Assembly (NCBI RefSeq): GCF_042432495.1
Contig: NZ_JBHLXC010000002.1
Coordinates: forward strand, 558,001 to 622,000
Direction: 5' to 3'
From: Pseudochelatococcus lubricantis
GTDB lineage: Bacteria > Pseudomonadota > Alphaproteobacteria > Rhizobiales > Beijerinckiaceae
Length of the DNA: 64,000 nucleotides
Translations under genes and position numbers: made by a program
Shown here: piece by piece, positions 22,063-31,198 of the stretch
Position numbering within the stretch: position 1 is the stretch's first letter
How the letters are laid out: the number at the start of each line of letters is the position of its first letter
Notes under the pieces: model-generated
The model's database searches: none
Told to the model about the DNA's origin: nothing
What the model saw: the letters and a program-made list of their open reading frames with translations, nothing else

Positions 22063-25043
22063 GCGGAGCGCGCCTGGTGGACGGCGTCCCATTCCCGTAG
22101 CGCTTCGGCATCGCGCAGGGTGACGTCGGGATAGTCGGGGTCGGTGCCGACTTCGGGCAGGATCTTCCACGAGCGGGCACACTTGCGACCCGCGGCGCGC
22201 TCGAACACGACCGCGACGCCGGGCACTTCCGGCAGGCGGAAGGCGTCCGCCGGCCCGTCGCCCGCCTCGACGTGGATGCCGGAGGTGATGCAGATGTCGG
22301 CGAACGGCAGCCCGTTCAGGACGGCGCGCAGTGCCTCGTCATCGACGAACACGCGCGGCGCCGCTTCAAGGCTCGATCCGATGCGCTTGGCAGCGCGTTC
22401 GATCTCAAGCGCGCCGGTGACGACGCGGCGGACGTCGCGCACCTTCTCCCATTTCGCCTTCAGCGCATCGTTGCGCCAGGTGGGCGGAATCTGCGGGAAA
22501 GGCTCAAGGTGAACGGAGCCCGTCTCCGAGGGGAAACGCGACAGCCACGCCTCCTCCGCCGTGAAGGCGAGGATGGGCGCGAGCCACGTGGTGACGGTGC
22601 GGAACACCTGATCGATGACGGTGAGCGCGGCGAGCCGCGTCTTGCTGGAGCGCGGATCGCAATAGAGCGTGTCCTTGCGGATGTCGAAGTAGAATGCCGA
22701 CAGATCGGTGTTCATGAACGCCGACAGCGCGGCGACGATGCGCTTGTAATCGAAGGCCGCATAGGCGGCGCGCACTTCCTCGTCGAGTTCCGCGACGCGG
22801 TGCAGGATGAGCTGTTCGAGTTCCGGCAGTGCCTCGTAGACCACGAGGCGGCTGCCGTCGAAATGATGCAGCGAGCCCAGCATCCAGCGCATCGTGTTGC
22901 GCAGCTTGCGGTATGTCTCCGCGAAGGTCTTCACGATCTCCGGGCCGATGCGCAGGTCGTCCGAATAGTCCGAGGCCGCGATCCACAGGCGCAGGATGTC
23001 CGCGCCGGAGGTCTTGATCACGTCCTGCGGCGCGGTGACATTGCCCTTCGACTTCGACATCTTCTCGCCGCGCTCGTCGAGCACGAAGCCGTGGGTCAGC
23101 ACCACGTCGTAGGGCGCGCGCCCGCGCGTACCGCAGCTTTCCAGCAGCGACGAGTGGAACCAGCCGCGATGCTGGTCGGAGCCTTCGAGATACATCACCC
23201 TGTCCGGCCCGCCGTCGATGACGCGGTTGGTCCTGAGGTCGTCGCGCACCTCCAGCGTGAAGGCATGGGTGGAGCCCGAGTCGAACCACACGTCGAGAAT
23301 GTCGTTGACCGGCGCCCAGGCGGCCGGATCGTCCACGAGCCCTTCGAGGAAGCGGCGCGGATCGGCATTGAACCAGGCGTCGGCGCCCTCCGCCTCGAAG
23401 GCGTCGGCGATGCGCTTCGCCAGTTCCGCGTTATGCGCGAAACCGTGGCCGGGGGCGATATCGGTGACGTTGCCCGAATCGTCCTCGCGCACGAAAACCG
23501 TGATCGGCACACCCCAGGCGCGCTGGCGCGACACCACCCAGTCCGGCCGGTTGGCGATCATGCCGGTGATGCGATTCTCGCCGGAGGCTGGCACCCACTG
23601 CGTCTGCGTGATGGCTTTGAGCGCGCGCTCGCGCAGCGTGGCGCCGTTCGGTCCATCGATGGGCTTGTCCATGGCGATGAACCATTGCGGTGTGTTGCGG
23701 TAGATGACCGGCGCCTTGGAGCGCCAGGAATGCGGATATTGATGCTTGATGCGCCCGCGCGCCACGAGTGCGTCCGCCTCCCGCAGCGCCGCGATGACGC
23801 GCTCGTTGGCGTCGCCTTCCTTGCCCTTGTCGTCGAGCACCCGCGCGCCCGCGAACAGGGGCACATGCGGATAGTATGTGCCGTCCGGCCCCACGGTGTG
23901 CGGCAGCTCCACGGTGCCGGCGGCGGCGAAGAGGGCGCGGTTGGCGAGATAGGCGCTGTAGTCGTCCGCGCCGTGGCCTGGCGCGGTGTGGACGAAGCCC
24001 GTACCGGCGTCGTCGGTGACATAGTCGGTGGCGACGAGCACCACGTCGAACTCATAGCCCTTGCCGCGCAGGGGATGCGCCGCCGCGCGGATCGCCGCCG
24101 GATCGACGGCGCGCACCTTGCGGAACGCCTCGACGCGCGCGGCCTTGAACAGGCCCTCCGCGAGCTTGTCTGCGATCAGCAGCTTCGCGCCCGGGCGCAC
24201 CCAGTTGTCGGCGGGCGCCTCGGTCACCTCGTAGAGGCCGTAGGCGATGTCGCGGGAATAGGCGATGGCGCGGTTGGCCGGGATGGTCCACGGCGTCGTG
24301 GTCCAGATGACGACGCGCGCGTCCTTCAGGCCCGCGTCGTCCGTGTCGACGACGGGAAAGGCGACGAAGATGCTCGGCGAGGTGTGCTCGTGATACTCGA
24401 CCTCCGCCTCGGCCAGCGCGGTGCGCTCGACGACGGACCACATCACCGGCTTCGAGCCGCGATAAAGCTGGCCGGAAGCGGAGAACTTCATGATCTCGCG
24501 CGCGATCTGCGCCTCCGCGGGCAGCGCCATGGTGAGGTAGGGATGCTCCCAGTCGCCCACGACGCCGAGACGCTTGAATTCCTCCCGCTGCACGTCAACC
24601 CAGTGACCGGCGAAAGCGCGGCATTCGCGGCGGAACTCGACGACCGGCACCTCGTCCTTGTCGCGGCCCTTGGCGCGATACTGCTCCTCGATCTTCCATT
24701 CGATCGGCAGGCCGTGGCAGTCCCAGCCCGGCACATAGTTCGCATCGTGGCCCAGCATGGACTGGGCCCGCACGATCATGTCCTTCAGCACCTTGTTGAG
24801 GGCATGGCCGATATGGATATTGCCGTTGGCGTAGGGGGGGCCGTCGTGCAGCACGAAGCGCTTGCGCCCCTTGCCGGCCTCGCGCAACTGGCCGTAGAGG
24901 CCGTTCTTATGCCAGCGGGCGAGAATTTCCGGCTCGCGCTGCGGCAGGCCCGCACGCATGGGAAAATCGGTCTTCGGCAGGAACAGGGTGTCCGTGTAGT
25001 CGCGGGCGGCGTTGTCGGAAGTCGTCTTGTCTGTATTTGTCAT
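22059..25043 (-). CDS. ileS: Isoleucyl-tRNA synthetase
   Basis: A 994-residue class I synthetase. HIGH motif is at residues 77-80 (NGNIHIGHAL) and KMSKS at 661-665 (EKMSKSKGNV); WDCHGLPIEW and the CP1 editing segment (IWTTTPWTIPANRAIAYSRD) are intact. The C-terminal zinc site of many IleS proteins (two CxxC pairs) is missing: only a single Cys remains in GRKCARSWKILPEVG. This loss is known in some lineages. The gene is followed by lspA with a 4-nt overlap. Confidence 0.96.
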   Translation of the reverse strand: MTNTDKTTSDNAARDYTDTLFLPKTDFPMRAGLPQREPEILARWHKNGLYGQLREAGKGRKRFVLHDGPPYANGNIHIGHALNKVLKDMIVRAQSMLGHDANYVPGWDCHGLPIEWKIEEQYRAKGRDKDEVPVVEFRRECRAFAGHWVDVQREEFKRLGVVGDWEHPYLTMALPAEAQIAREIMKFSASGQLYRGSKPVMWSVVERTALAEAEVEYHEHTSPSIFVAFPVVDTDDAGLKDARVVIWTTTPWTIPANRAIAYSRDIAYGLYEVTEAPADNWVRPGAKLLIADKLAEGLFKAARVEAFRKVRAVDPAAIRAAAHPLRGKGYEFDVVLVATDYVTDDAGTGFVHTAPGHGADDYSAYLANRALFAAAGTVELPHTVGPDGTYYPHVPLFAGARVLDDKGKEGDANERVIAALREADALVARGRIKHQYPHSWRSKAPVIYRNTPQWFIAMDKPIDGPNGATLRERALKAITQTQWVPASGENRITGMIANRPDWVVSRQRAWGVPITVFVREDDSGNVTDIAPGHGFAHNAELAKRIADAFEAEGADAWFNADPRRFLEGLVDDPAAWAPVNDILDVWFDSGSTHAFTLEVRDDLRTNRVIDGGPDRVMYLEGSDQHRGWFHSSLLESCGTRGRAPYDVVLTHGFVLDERGEKMSKSKGNVTAPQDVIKTSGADILRLWIAASDYSDDLRIGPEIVKTFAETYRKLRNTMRWMLGSLHHFDGSRLVVYEALPELEQLILHRVAELDEEVRAAYAAFDYKRIVAALSAFMNTDLSAFYFDIRKDTLYCDPRSSKTRLAALTVIDQVFRTVTTWLAPILAFTAEEAWLSRFPSETGSVHLEPFPQIPPTWRNDALKAKWEKVRDVRRVVTGALEIERAAKRIGSSLEAAPRVFVDDEALRAVLNGLPFADICITSGIHVEAGDGPADAFRLPEVPGVAVVFERAAGRKCARSWKILPEVGTDPDYPDVTLRDAEALREWDAVHQARSA

Positions 25044-25357
25044 GGAAGGGCAACGTCTCGGTAAACACGGCGAGAGAACGCCGGAGTAAGGCGATATAAT
25101 CCAGGACCGCAGTTAGCGGTCATCTCCTCCCGGACCCGGCCCGTATCGCCATCGGAAGAGGCGAGGCGGTCACCGGGGCCGGGCCGTTAATTCGCCTGCT
25201 GCCCCTTTGGCCCCATGCGGGCATGGGCATGCACGTGGGCATGCCCATGGGGTCGCAAATGCAGCGATATGTCATGACGCTATGTTTCATGGCAGACTTC
25301 TAGCAGCCGGAAGATCGGCACGTAAAGGGGAATGCGCCGCAAAAGCCCCGCCGCGGA
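25044..25357. other. Intergenic region between ileS and ribF with a strong hairpin
   Basis: This 314-bp gap contains a strong 11-bp perfect dyad: CATGGGCATGC at 25222-25232 and GCATGCCCATG at 25239-25249, loop ACGTGG. An outer CCCCATG/CATGGGG pair lies at 25211-25217 and 25246-25252. A small dyad, GACCGC-N5-GCGGTC, lies at 25105-25121, near the likely ileS promoter (GATATAATCC). I see no T-tract and no open reading frame. Confidence 0.6.
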
Positions 25358-26350
25358 TCAGCCAAGCAGCGAGGGAGCGCGCGGATCGGGCGGCCGGGCC
25401 GCTATCGCCCTTGCCCCGGCGCTGTCGCGGTCCATCTGGACGACAAGCGCGTCGACGTCGTCGAACTTCAGCTCCGGGCGCAGCCAGGCCAGAAACTCGA
25501 CCTCCGGCTGCTTGCCGTAGAGATCGCCCGAGAAGTCGAACAGATGGGTTTCGAGCAGCGGCGCGCCGTCGTCGAAGGTGGGGCGGCGGCCGAAGCTGGC
25601 GACGCCCGCGCGCATGATGCCGTCCACCCGCACCCGCACGGCGTAGATGCCGTGGCGCAGGCCGCAGGCAGCGTCGAGGCGCATGTTCGCGGTGGGATAG
25701 CCGAGCGTGCGCCCGCGCGCATCGCCGTGCACCACCTCCGCCTGCACGAGCCAGCGATAGCCGAGCAGATGGTTCGCCGTGGCGATGTCGCCTGCCACGA
25801 GCGCGTCACGGATGGCGCTCGACGAGACGGGCGTATCCGCCTCCAGCACAGGTTCCACGACGACGACCGGCAGGTCGTGGCGGTGGGCGTGATGCTGGAG
25901 GAAAGCGGGCGAACCCTCGCGGCCTTTGCCGAAATGGAAATCGTGGCCGACAACGACGCCCGAGGCGGCGTAGCGCGTGATGAGCACGTCGTCCACGAAC
26001 TCCGCCGCCGTCAGGCCGGCGAAGGCGGCGTCGAAGACGAATTCGATGACGGCGTCCACGCCGAACGCGACGGTGACGGCCGCCTTCAGCGGCACGGGCG
26101 TGATGCGGAACATCGGCTTCGCCGGCGCGAAGAAGCGGCGCGGATGCGGCTCGAACGTCAGCACAATTGCCGGTCTGCCGAGGTCGCGGGCAAGTGCGTG
26201 CGCCGCACCGATCACGGCCTGATGCCCACGATGCACGCCGTCGAAATTGCCGATGGCGATCACCGGCCGCTCAAACCCCTCCGGCAGCGGATCGAAACCG
26301 CGCACGATGCGGGGCGGGGAGAGGGGAAGATGCGGCAGGGGTGCGGTCAT
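25358..26350 (-). CDS. ribF: Bifunctional riboflavin kinase/FAD synthetase
   Basis: A 330-residue enzyme from ATG 26350 that phosphorylates riboflavin to FMN and adenylylates FMN to FAD. The N-terminal nucleotidyltransferase has AIGNFDGVHRGHQAVI, FEPHPRRFF, VVGHDFHFGKGREGS and the ISSSAIRD-like SSSAIRDAL. The C-terminal kinase has GRTLGYPTANMRLD and GVASFGRRPTFDDG. It lies upstream of ileS in the leftward run, a common arrangement. Confidence 0.95.
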   Translation of the reverse strand: MTAPLPHLPLSPPRIVRGFDPLPEGFERPVIAIGNFDGVHRGHQAVIGAAHALARDLGRPAIVLTFEPHPRRFFAPAKPMFRITPVPLKAAVTVAFGVDAVIEFVFDAAFAGLTAAEFVDDVLITRYAASGVVVGHDFHFGKGREGSPAFLQHHAHRHDLPVVVVEPVLEADTPVSSSAIRDALVAGDIATANHLLGYRWLVQAEVVHGDARGRTLGYPTANMRLDAACGLRHGIYAVRVRVDGIMRAGVASFGRRPTFDDGAPLLETHLFDFSGDLYGKQPEVEFLAWLRPELKFDDVDALVVQMDRDSAGARAIAARPPDPRAPSLLG

Positions 26351-26430
26351 GCTCGGTTCGATGCGGTTTCGCGTGACTTGAGCGGGACGACTTTTCCGCG
26401 AATCGCCACCCGCCCGCTCCGGTTGTTTAT

Positions 26431-26475
26431 GCACGATCTTTTCCGGAAAGGGGCATCCGTTTTCGGGAATCGTGC
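26431..26475. repeat. REP-like palindrome, copy 1
   Basis: GCACGAT at 26431-26437 pairs with ATCGTGC at 26469-26475, with inner TTTTCCGGAAA facing TTTTCGGGA. The outline (GCAnGATC, TTTTCCGGAAA, then the mirror) matches a palindromic repeat abundant in Rhizobiales genomes. A relative lies at 39362-39410. Confidence 0.55.
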
Positions 26476-26496
26476 TTCCGTTTCCGGCGGACTTCT

Positions 26497-27378
26497 CTAC
26501 CAGACCAGCCGCTCGATCGCCACCGTCGGCGACGGTTGCCGGCCGGCGATGAGGCTGGAGAGGCGGGTTTCGTCGATATGCCCCCGGTCGTCGAGCGTCT
26601 CGGCGGCGTGAATGCCGCGCGCGACAAACAGCGAGTCGAAGCCGGCCGCCCGCGCGCCGGCGATATCGGTGCGCAGGGCGTCGCCAATGGCGAGCACGCG
26701 CCGCGCGTCCGGCGCCGCTCCGCGAACGGCGACGGCGCGTTCGATCGCCCGGGCGTAGATCGGCAGGTGCGGCTTGCCGGCATAGATCGATCGCCCGCCG
26801 ATGGCTTCATAGGCGGCCGCGATGGCGCCGGCGCAGTAGATCAGCTCATGGCCCCGCTCCACCACGAGATCCGGGTTCGCGCAGACCATCGTCAGCCGCC
26901 GCTCAGCCATGGCCCGCAGCCTGTCGGCGTAGTCGTCGGGCGTTTCGGTGTCGTCGTCGAAGAGGCCGGTGCACACGACATAGGCGGCATCCTCCAGCGC
27001 GGCGAGCGAAACGTCGAGCCCCTCGAAGACCGGCAGGTCGCGCGCCGGGCCCAGATGCCAGACCGGTAGGCCATGCCGGGCCGCGATCTCGCCCCGCGTG
27101 ACGTCGCCCGAGGTGACGATGGCGTCATAGGCGTCGCTGCGGGCGTTCAGGCCGTCGAGCATCACGCGCACGACGCCGTGCGGGCGCGGCGCGTTGGTGA
27201 TGAGGACGACGGTGCCGCCGCGCGCGCGAAACCGCGCCAGCGCCTCGCCCGCTTCCGGAAAGGCCGCGACGCCGTTGTGCAGTACGCCCCAGACGTCGCA
27301 CAGCAGCACGTCGTAACGGTCGGCGATGGTGCCGAGGCCGGCGATTACTTCCGTGGCGTTGTCGTTCGGTGAGGTCAT
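26497..27378 (-). CDS. HAD-superfamily hydrolase, TIGR01459 type
   Basis: A 293-residue protein from ATG 27378. HAD motif I reads DVLLCDVWGVLHNGV, motif II is VLITNAPRP, and the motif III/IV region is IYAGKPHLPIYARAIE, then VLAIGDALRTDIAGARAAGF. This is the class IIA cap arrangement of the NagD-like TIGR01459 family, found mainly in alphaproteobacteria. It is a probable small phosphatase with unknown substrate. It heads the leftward run with ribF and ileS, and its divergent promoter region is shared with the DUF2076 gene. Confidence 0.88.
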   Translation of the reverse strand: MTSPNDNATEVIAGLGTIADRYDVLLCDVWGVLHNGVAAFPEAGEALARFRARGGTVVLITNAPRPHGVVRVMLDGLNARSDAYDAIVTSGDVTRGEIAARHGLPVWHLGPARDLPVFEGLDVSLAALEDAAYVVCTGLFDDDTETPDDYADRLRAMAERRLTMVCANPDLVVERGHELIYCAGAIAAAYEAIGGRSIYAGKPHLPIYARAIERAVAVRGAAPDARRVLAIGDALRTDIAGARAAGFDSLFVARGIHAAETLDDRGHIDETRLSSLIAGRQPSPTVAIERLVW

Positions 27379-27626
27379 GGGCAATGCCGTCCCGGGGTGC
27401 GGATGGCCGCGCGGCGCCATCCTGATGCGATATCTCGGTGCGATGTTCTGGCGCTACAGGTCATCGGCCCTGTCTGTCAAGGCCGCGCGAGGCGCGATCG
27501 CCGGTCACGGATTTGTTATTGCCGTCCCCCCATTGGCGAACGCGCCGCGGCTTCCTACTTCTGCGGCATCCGACGCTTCGCGAGGAGCGTCCGGAATCTG
27601 GAATCTTGCTTCAAGAGGGCCATGCA

Positions 27627-28364
27627 ATGAATCCGCAGGAACGTGACGTTATCAATGGAATTTTCGACCGGCTGAAGCAGGCCGAAGGCCAGCCGCGTGA
27701 CCCTGAAGCCGAGGCGTTGATCGCCAACCGTCTCGCCGGTCAGCCCGGCGCCGCCTATCTGCTGGCGCAGATCGTGCACGTGCAGGAGCAGGCGCTCACC
27801 ACGCTCAACGACCGCGTCAACGCGCTGGAAGATGAGGTCGCGCAGGTCAAGGCGGCGCCCGCCGCCAGCGGCGGCTTCCTGTCGAGCCTTTTCGGCGCCT
27901 CGACGCCGCCCGCGCAGCAGGCGCGTCCCGCCGCCGCGCGGCCCAACAACCCGCAACAGGGTAACGGGCCAAGGAACGGGCAGGATGGTCAGCAGGGGCC
28001 GTGGGGCGCGCAGGGTGCCCAACCCGGCCCGTGGGGCAATCGCGGCGGGGCCGGCGGCGGCGGCTTCCTCGCTTCTGCCATGACGACGGCGGCCGGCGTC
28101 GCCGGCGGCCTGCTGATCGGCAACGTGCTCGCCAACGCCTTCGGCCTCAACGGCGGGGCGCAGGCCGCCGATGCCGGGGCGGCCTCGTCCGCCAACGACG
28201 CTTCGGCGCAGGATGCCTCGGCTCAGGATGCCTCGGCTCAGGACACTTCGGCTCAGGATACGGCCGACGCTGGCAACGACGCCACCTATCAGGACGCCAG
28301 CTATGACGAAAGCGCCGACGGCGGTTTCGACGACTTCGGCGGCGGCGGCGACGACTGGGTCTGA
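27627..28364 (+). CDS. DUF2076 family protein
   Basis: A 245-residue protein from ATG 27627. The N-terminal DUF2076 signature is clear (MNPQERDVINGIFDRLKQAE, GAAYLLAQIVHVQEQAL, coiled segment LNDRVNALEDEVAQVKA, then SGGFLSSLFGA). A Gly/Pro/Gln-rich linker follows, with a Gly-rich hydrophobic stretch (TTAAGVAGGLLIGNVLANAF) and then an acidic repeat based on SAQDA/SAQDT near residues 190-215, ending in an acidic GGGDDWV tail. The function of the family is unknown; a periplasmic or envelope ligand-binding role has been suggested. A terminator follows. Confidence 0.85.
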   Translation: MNPQERDVINGIFDRLKQAEGQPRDPEAEALIANRLAGQPGAAYLLAQIVHVQEQALTTLNDRVNALEDEVAQVKAAPAASGGFLSSLFGASTPPAQQARPAAARPNNPQQGNGPRNGQDGQQGPWGAQGAQPGPWGNRGGAGGGGFLASAMTTAAGVAGGLLIGNVLANAFGLNGGAQAADAGAASSANDASAQDASAQDASAQDTSAQDTADAGNDATYQDASYDESADGGFDDFGGGGDDWV

Positions 28365-28398
28365 TTCGCGACCGCTGTTCTTCCGGACGGCTTTTTCG

Positions 28399-28427
28399 AC
28401 ACCCCGGCTCGCGCCGGGGTGTTTTTC
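28399..28427 (+). terminator. Rho-independent terminator after the DUF2076 gene
   Basis: ACACCCCGGC at 28399-28408 pairs perfectly with GCCGGGGTGT at 28413-28422, loop TCGC, followed by TTTTCG. It separates this gene from the convergent ABC exporter gene, whose stop is at 28439. Confidence 0.9.
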
Positions 28428-28438
28428 GTTGAGCCGCT

Positions 28439-30232
28439 TTATGCGGGCGTGAGCGCGGTATCCTTCCCGACGCCGGCGGCCGTGAGTTCGATGCGCCGGT
28501 CGTGGAAGGCATCGAGCGTGGAACGGTGCCCGATGGAGACGATTGTCGTGTGCGGCAGCCTTTCGGCGAGCAGCGCGTACATTTCCTTTTCCATCGGTTC
28601 GTCGAGCGCGGCGGTTGCCTCGTCGAGCAGCAGCCAGTCGGGCTTCGCGAGCAGGGCGCGCGCCACCGAGAGGCGTTGCTGCTCGCCGAGCGACAGTGTG
28701 AGCCCCCAGAGCCCCTCGTCGTCGAGGTGAGGGGCGAGATGGCCGAGATGTACCGCCTGGAGCGCGTGCGCGACCTCCTCCTTCGGGTAGATGTCGCTCG
28801 TCGACGGATAGGAGACGGCGTCGAGCAGGGTGCCGATCGGAATGTAGGGCCGCTGCGGCAGCAGCATCACGCTGGCGCCTTTCGGCAGGGCGATGCGGCC
28901 CGCGCCGAAGGGCCAGATGCCGGCGATTGCGCGAAACAGCGTCGACTTGCCGACGCCGGAACGACCGGTGACGAGCGCACGCTCGCCCTTGTTCAGCACG
29001 AGATCCGGGATCGACAGCACTGTGCGGCCCGAGGGCAGGCGCAGGTCGACCGACGAGATGACGATGGCGCCGTTATCGGACGTGGGCCGGACCGGATGGT
29101 CTAGCAGGGACTGTACGCCCGGCCGCTGTTCCTGCCGGCGCGTGGCGTTGATGGCATGTTCGAAGCTCGACAGGCGGTCGACCACCGCCTTGTAGTCGGC
29201 GACCGTGGTATAGGCGGAGATGAAGAAGGTCAGTGCGCCCTGCACGCGAGAGAAGGCATCCACCGTCTGCATCATCTGCCCGAGCGTCACCTTCTTCAGG
29301 AACAGGTAGGGCGCCACGAAGAGATAGGGGATGACGACGCTGGCCTGGAAGAAGGAGGCGGTGAACAGCGTCAGCTTCTTCTGCCGGTTGAGGATCGCCA
29401 TGAAGTTGTCGATCACGCGGCCGAACTTCTGGCCGAGCTGCTCCTTCTCCGCGTTCTCGCCCGACAGCAGCGCCACCTGCTCGCCGTATTCGCGCAGGCG
29501 CGCCAGGGAGAAGCGGAAATCGGCCTCGTAGCGCTGCTGGGCGAAGTTCAGGCCGATCAGCTTCCGGCCGATGATATGCGTGAGCCACGTGCCGAGCACC
29601 GCATAGATCAGCGCCACCCACAGCAGGAGCCCCGGCACGGCGATATCGGTGCCCGGCAGGGTGAAGTTCTCGGACAGCGACCACAGGATAGCCGCGAAGG
29701 AGGCGAGTGTCGCGACCTGCGACAGCAGCCCGAGGCTGAGCGTGCGCGTGTTGGCGATGAACAGGTTGATGTCTTCCGCGATGCGCTGGTCCGGATTGTC
29801 GGCCTCCGCGCCCGAAAGCTGCATCTTGTAGTGCGCGCTGCCGGAGAGCCAGTTGTCGATATAGCGGCGCGTCATCCACGCCCGCCAGCGGATGTGGAAG
29901 ATGTACTGCACGACGATCTCAAGGATCGCGATCGCGATCCAGACGGCGGCGAGCGGCGAGAAGACGGCCAGAAGCTGGTGCCAGAAGGCTGCCGCATCCA
30001 TCTCCTGCAGGGCGTTGTAGAGATCGCGCGAGAAGTAGCTGAGACGCACGTTCAGGGCGACCTGGAACAGGTTGATCAGGATGAGCGAGATGAAAAGCCC
30101 GATCCCGATCCATCTCTCCTGCAGGCGCACGCGACCGATGAGCGGAATGGTCATCTCGCCCGCGTCGCGCGTCGTGGCATAGGGCAGGATGAGCCGCCAG
30201 ATGGTGAGGAGTGCGCTCTTCAGCCCGTGCAT
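28439..30232 (-). CDS. SbmA/BacA-like ABC transporter with fused ATPase domain
   Basis: A 597-residue protein with an N-terminal membrane domain (about six segments, residues 40-350) of the SbmA/BacA type: RLSYFSRDLYNALQEMD, YIFHIRWRAWMTRRYIDNWL and NPDQRIAEDI are hallmarks. The C-terminal ATPase has Walker A GRSGVGKST, signature LSLGEQQRLS and Walker B WLLLDEATAALD. Members with the fused ATPase (YddA, BclA in Bradyrhizobium) import peptides or very-long-chain fatty acids. An Lrp-type sensor-domain gene lies directly upstream on the same strand, 53 bp away. Confidence 0.9.
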   Translation of the reverse strand: MHGLKSALLTIWRLILPYATTRDAGEMTIPLIGRVRLQERWIGIGLFISLILINLFQVALNVRLSYFSRDLYNALQEMDAAAFWHQLLAVFSPLAAVWIAIAILEIVVQYIFHIRWRAWMTRRYIDNWLSGSAHYKMQLSGAEADNPDQRIAEDINLFIANTRTLSLGLLSQVATLASFAAILWSLSENFTLPGTDIAVPGLLLWVALIYAVLGTWLTHIIGRKLIGLNFAQQRYEADFRFSLARLREYGEQVALLSGENAEKEQLGQKFGRVIDNFMAILNRQKKLTLFTASFFQASVVIPYLFVAPYLFLKKVTLGQMMQTVDAFSRVQGALTFFISAYTTVADYKAVVDRLSSFEHAINATRRQEQRPGVQSLLDHPVRPTSDNGAIVISSVDLRLPSGRTVLSIPDLVLNKGERALVTGRSGVGKSTLFRAIAGIWPFGAGRIALPKGASVMLLPQRPYIPIGTLLDAVSYPSTSDIYPKEEVAHALQAVHLGHLAPHLDDEGLWGLTLSLGEQQRLSVARALLAKPDWLLLDEATAALDEPMEKEMYALLAERLPHTTIVSIGHRSTLDAFHDRRIELTAAGVGKDTALTPA

Positions 30233-30285
30233 GGGATACGCTTTTTCATGGAGGGACGGACATTCGCGGAAGGACGCACGGCTGC

Positions 30286-30522
30286 TCAGAAGGCCTTGAA
30301 GGTGATGATCGTGCGTGTGTCGGAGATGCCGTCGATGGTCTGCACCTTCTCACCCACGAAATGGCCGACATCGACACCGGCATCGACATGGAACTTGGCG
30401 AGAATGTCATAGTCGCCGGCGATGGAATAGATCTCGGACGCGATTTCCCGATCCGCCAGCGCGCTGGCGACGGCGTAGGTCTGTCCGAGCAGGCACTTGA
30501 TCTCGACAAAAAAGGTCTGCAT
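30286..30522 (-). CDS. Stand-alone Lrp/AsnC ligand-binding domain protein
   Basis: A 78-residue protein from ATG 30522. It consists only of the alpha-beta RAM domain of Lrp/AsnC regulators (MQTFFVEIKCLLGQTYAVAS, then ASEIYSIAGDYDILAKFHVD and TRTIITFKAF) and has no helix-turn-helix. Such stand-alone RAM proteins bind small effectors, often amino acids, and may modulate full-length Lrp proteins. It precedes the SbmA-like exporter, but a functional link is unproven. Confidence 0.85.
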   Translation of the reverse strand: MQTFFVEIKCLLGQTYAVASALADREIASEIYSIAGDYDILAKFHVDAGVDVGHFVGEKVQTIDGISDTRTIITFKAF

Positions 30523-30751
30523 CGCCCTCACTCTCCCCGATAGGCCGGCGGGGAACCGACCGCCGTTTCTCCATCTTATGCGCCAGCCGGAAGCCGGATG
30601 GCAAGCGTCCGCGCGCACGCCCGGAGAACGGCACGCCGTCGGCAGGAGAATAAAATAATATCGCAAGTTCTGCGCGGGTATCGTCAGGTCTCTGGCGGGC
30701 GGCTACAGTTGCCGGGTCGTCAGGGTTGACCTGACCCGCAGGGAATCAACG

Positions 30752-31018
30752 ATGGCCCGCAACGTCTATCTGCCCGACCAGATTGCCCGGCGTCTCGCCT
30801 GGCGCCGCGACGTGGTCGCGCGGCAGCGCGATGCTGCCGGCACCACCCTGTGCTGCTGGCGGGAAACCTACATTCTGCCGCGTGAGAAGGCGCGCATGAA
30901 GGCGCGCGAATGGATGGACCGCTTGCGGCGGTCCGCCTATGTGACCGAGGTCGAGAGCTGGCGCGAACTGGGAGACGGGCGAATCGAATTCATCGTCCGC
31001 CGCGTTCCCGCCGACTGA
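30752..31018 (+). CDS. Small basic protein of unknown function
   Basis: An 88-residue protein rich in Arg and Trp (RRLAWRRDVVARQ, CCWRETYILPREKARMKARE, SWRELGDGRIEFIVRRV). The start ATG is preceded by GGGA, and a GTCAGG-N5-CCTGAC dyad lies about 20 bp upstream at 30719-30735. I recognise no domain. The C-terminal beta-hairpin-like end suggests a small folded protein. It stands alone between divergent and convergent neighbours and is closed by a bidirectional terminator. Confidence 0.65.
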   Translation: MARNVYLPDQIARRLAWRRDVVARQRDAAGTTLCCWRETYILPREKARMKAREWMDRLRRSAYVTEVESWRELGDGRIEFIVRRVPAD

Positions 31019-31139
31019 CGGCGGCCCGTCGAGGCGGGCCGAGGCGTGTGCGCACGGCCTGCGATGATGTGACGCAAGCGACCCTGTAACGCATCGCGCG
31101 CAGGCCTGCCCGGCGCCAGCATCAATACAAACACCACAA

Positions 31140-31167
31140 TTCCGGGACCGCCCTCGCGGTCCCGGAA
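31140..31167. terminator. Bidirectional hairpin terminator
   Basis: TTCCGGGACCGC at 31140-31151 pairs perfectly with GCGGTCCCGGAA at 31156-31167, loop CCTC. On the minus strand the stem is followed by TTGTGGTGTTTG. It lies between two convergent genes and probably ends both transcripts. Confidence 0.8.
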
Positions 31168-31198
31168 AACGGTGACGCCTGATTCGCGTAACGGGCTG

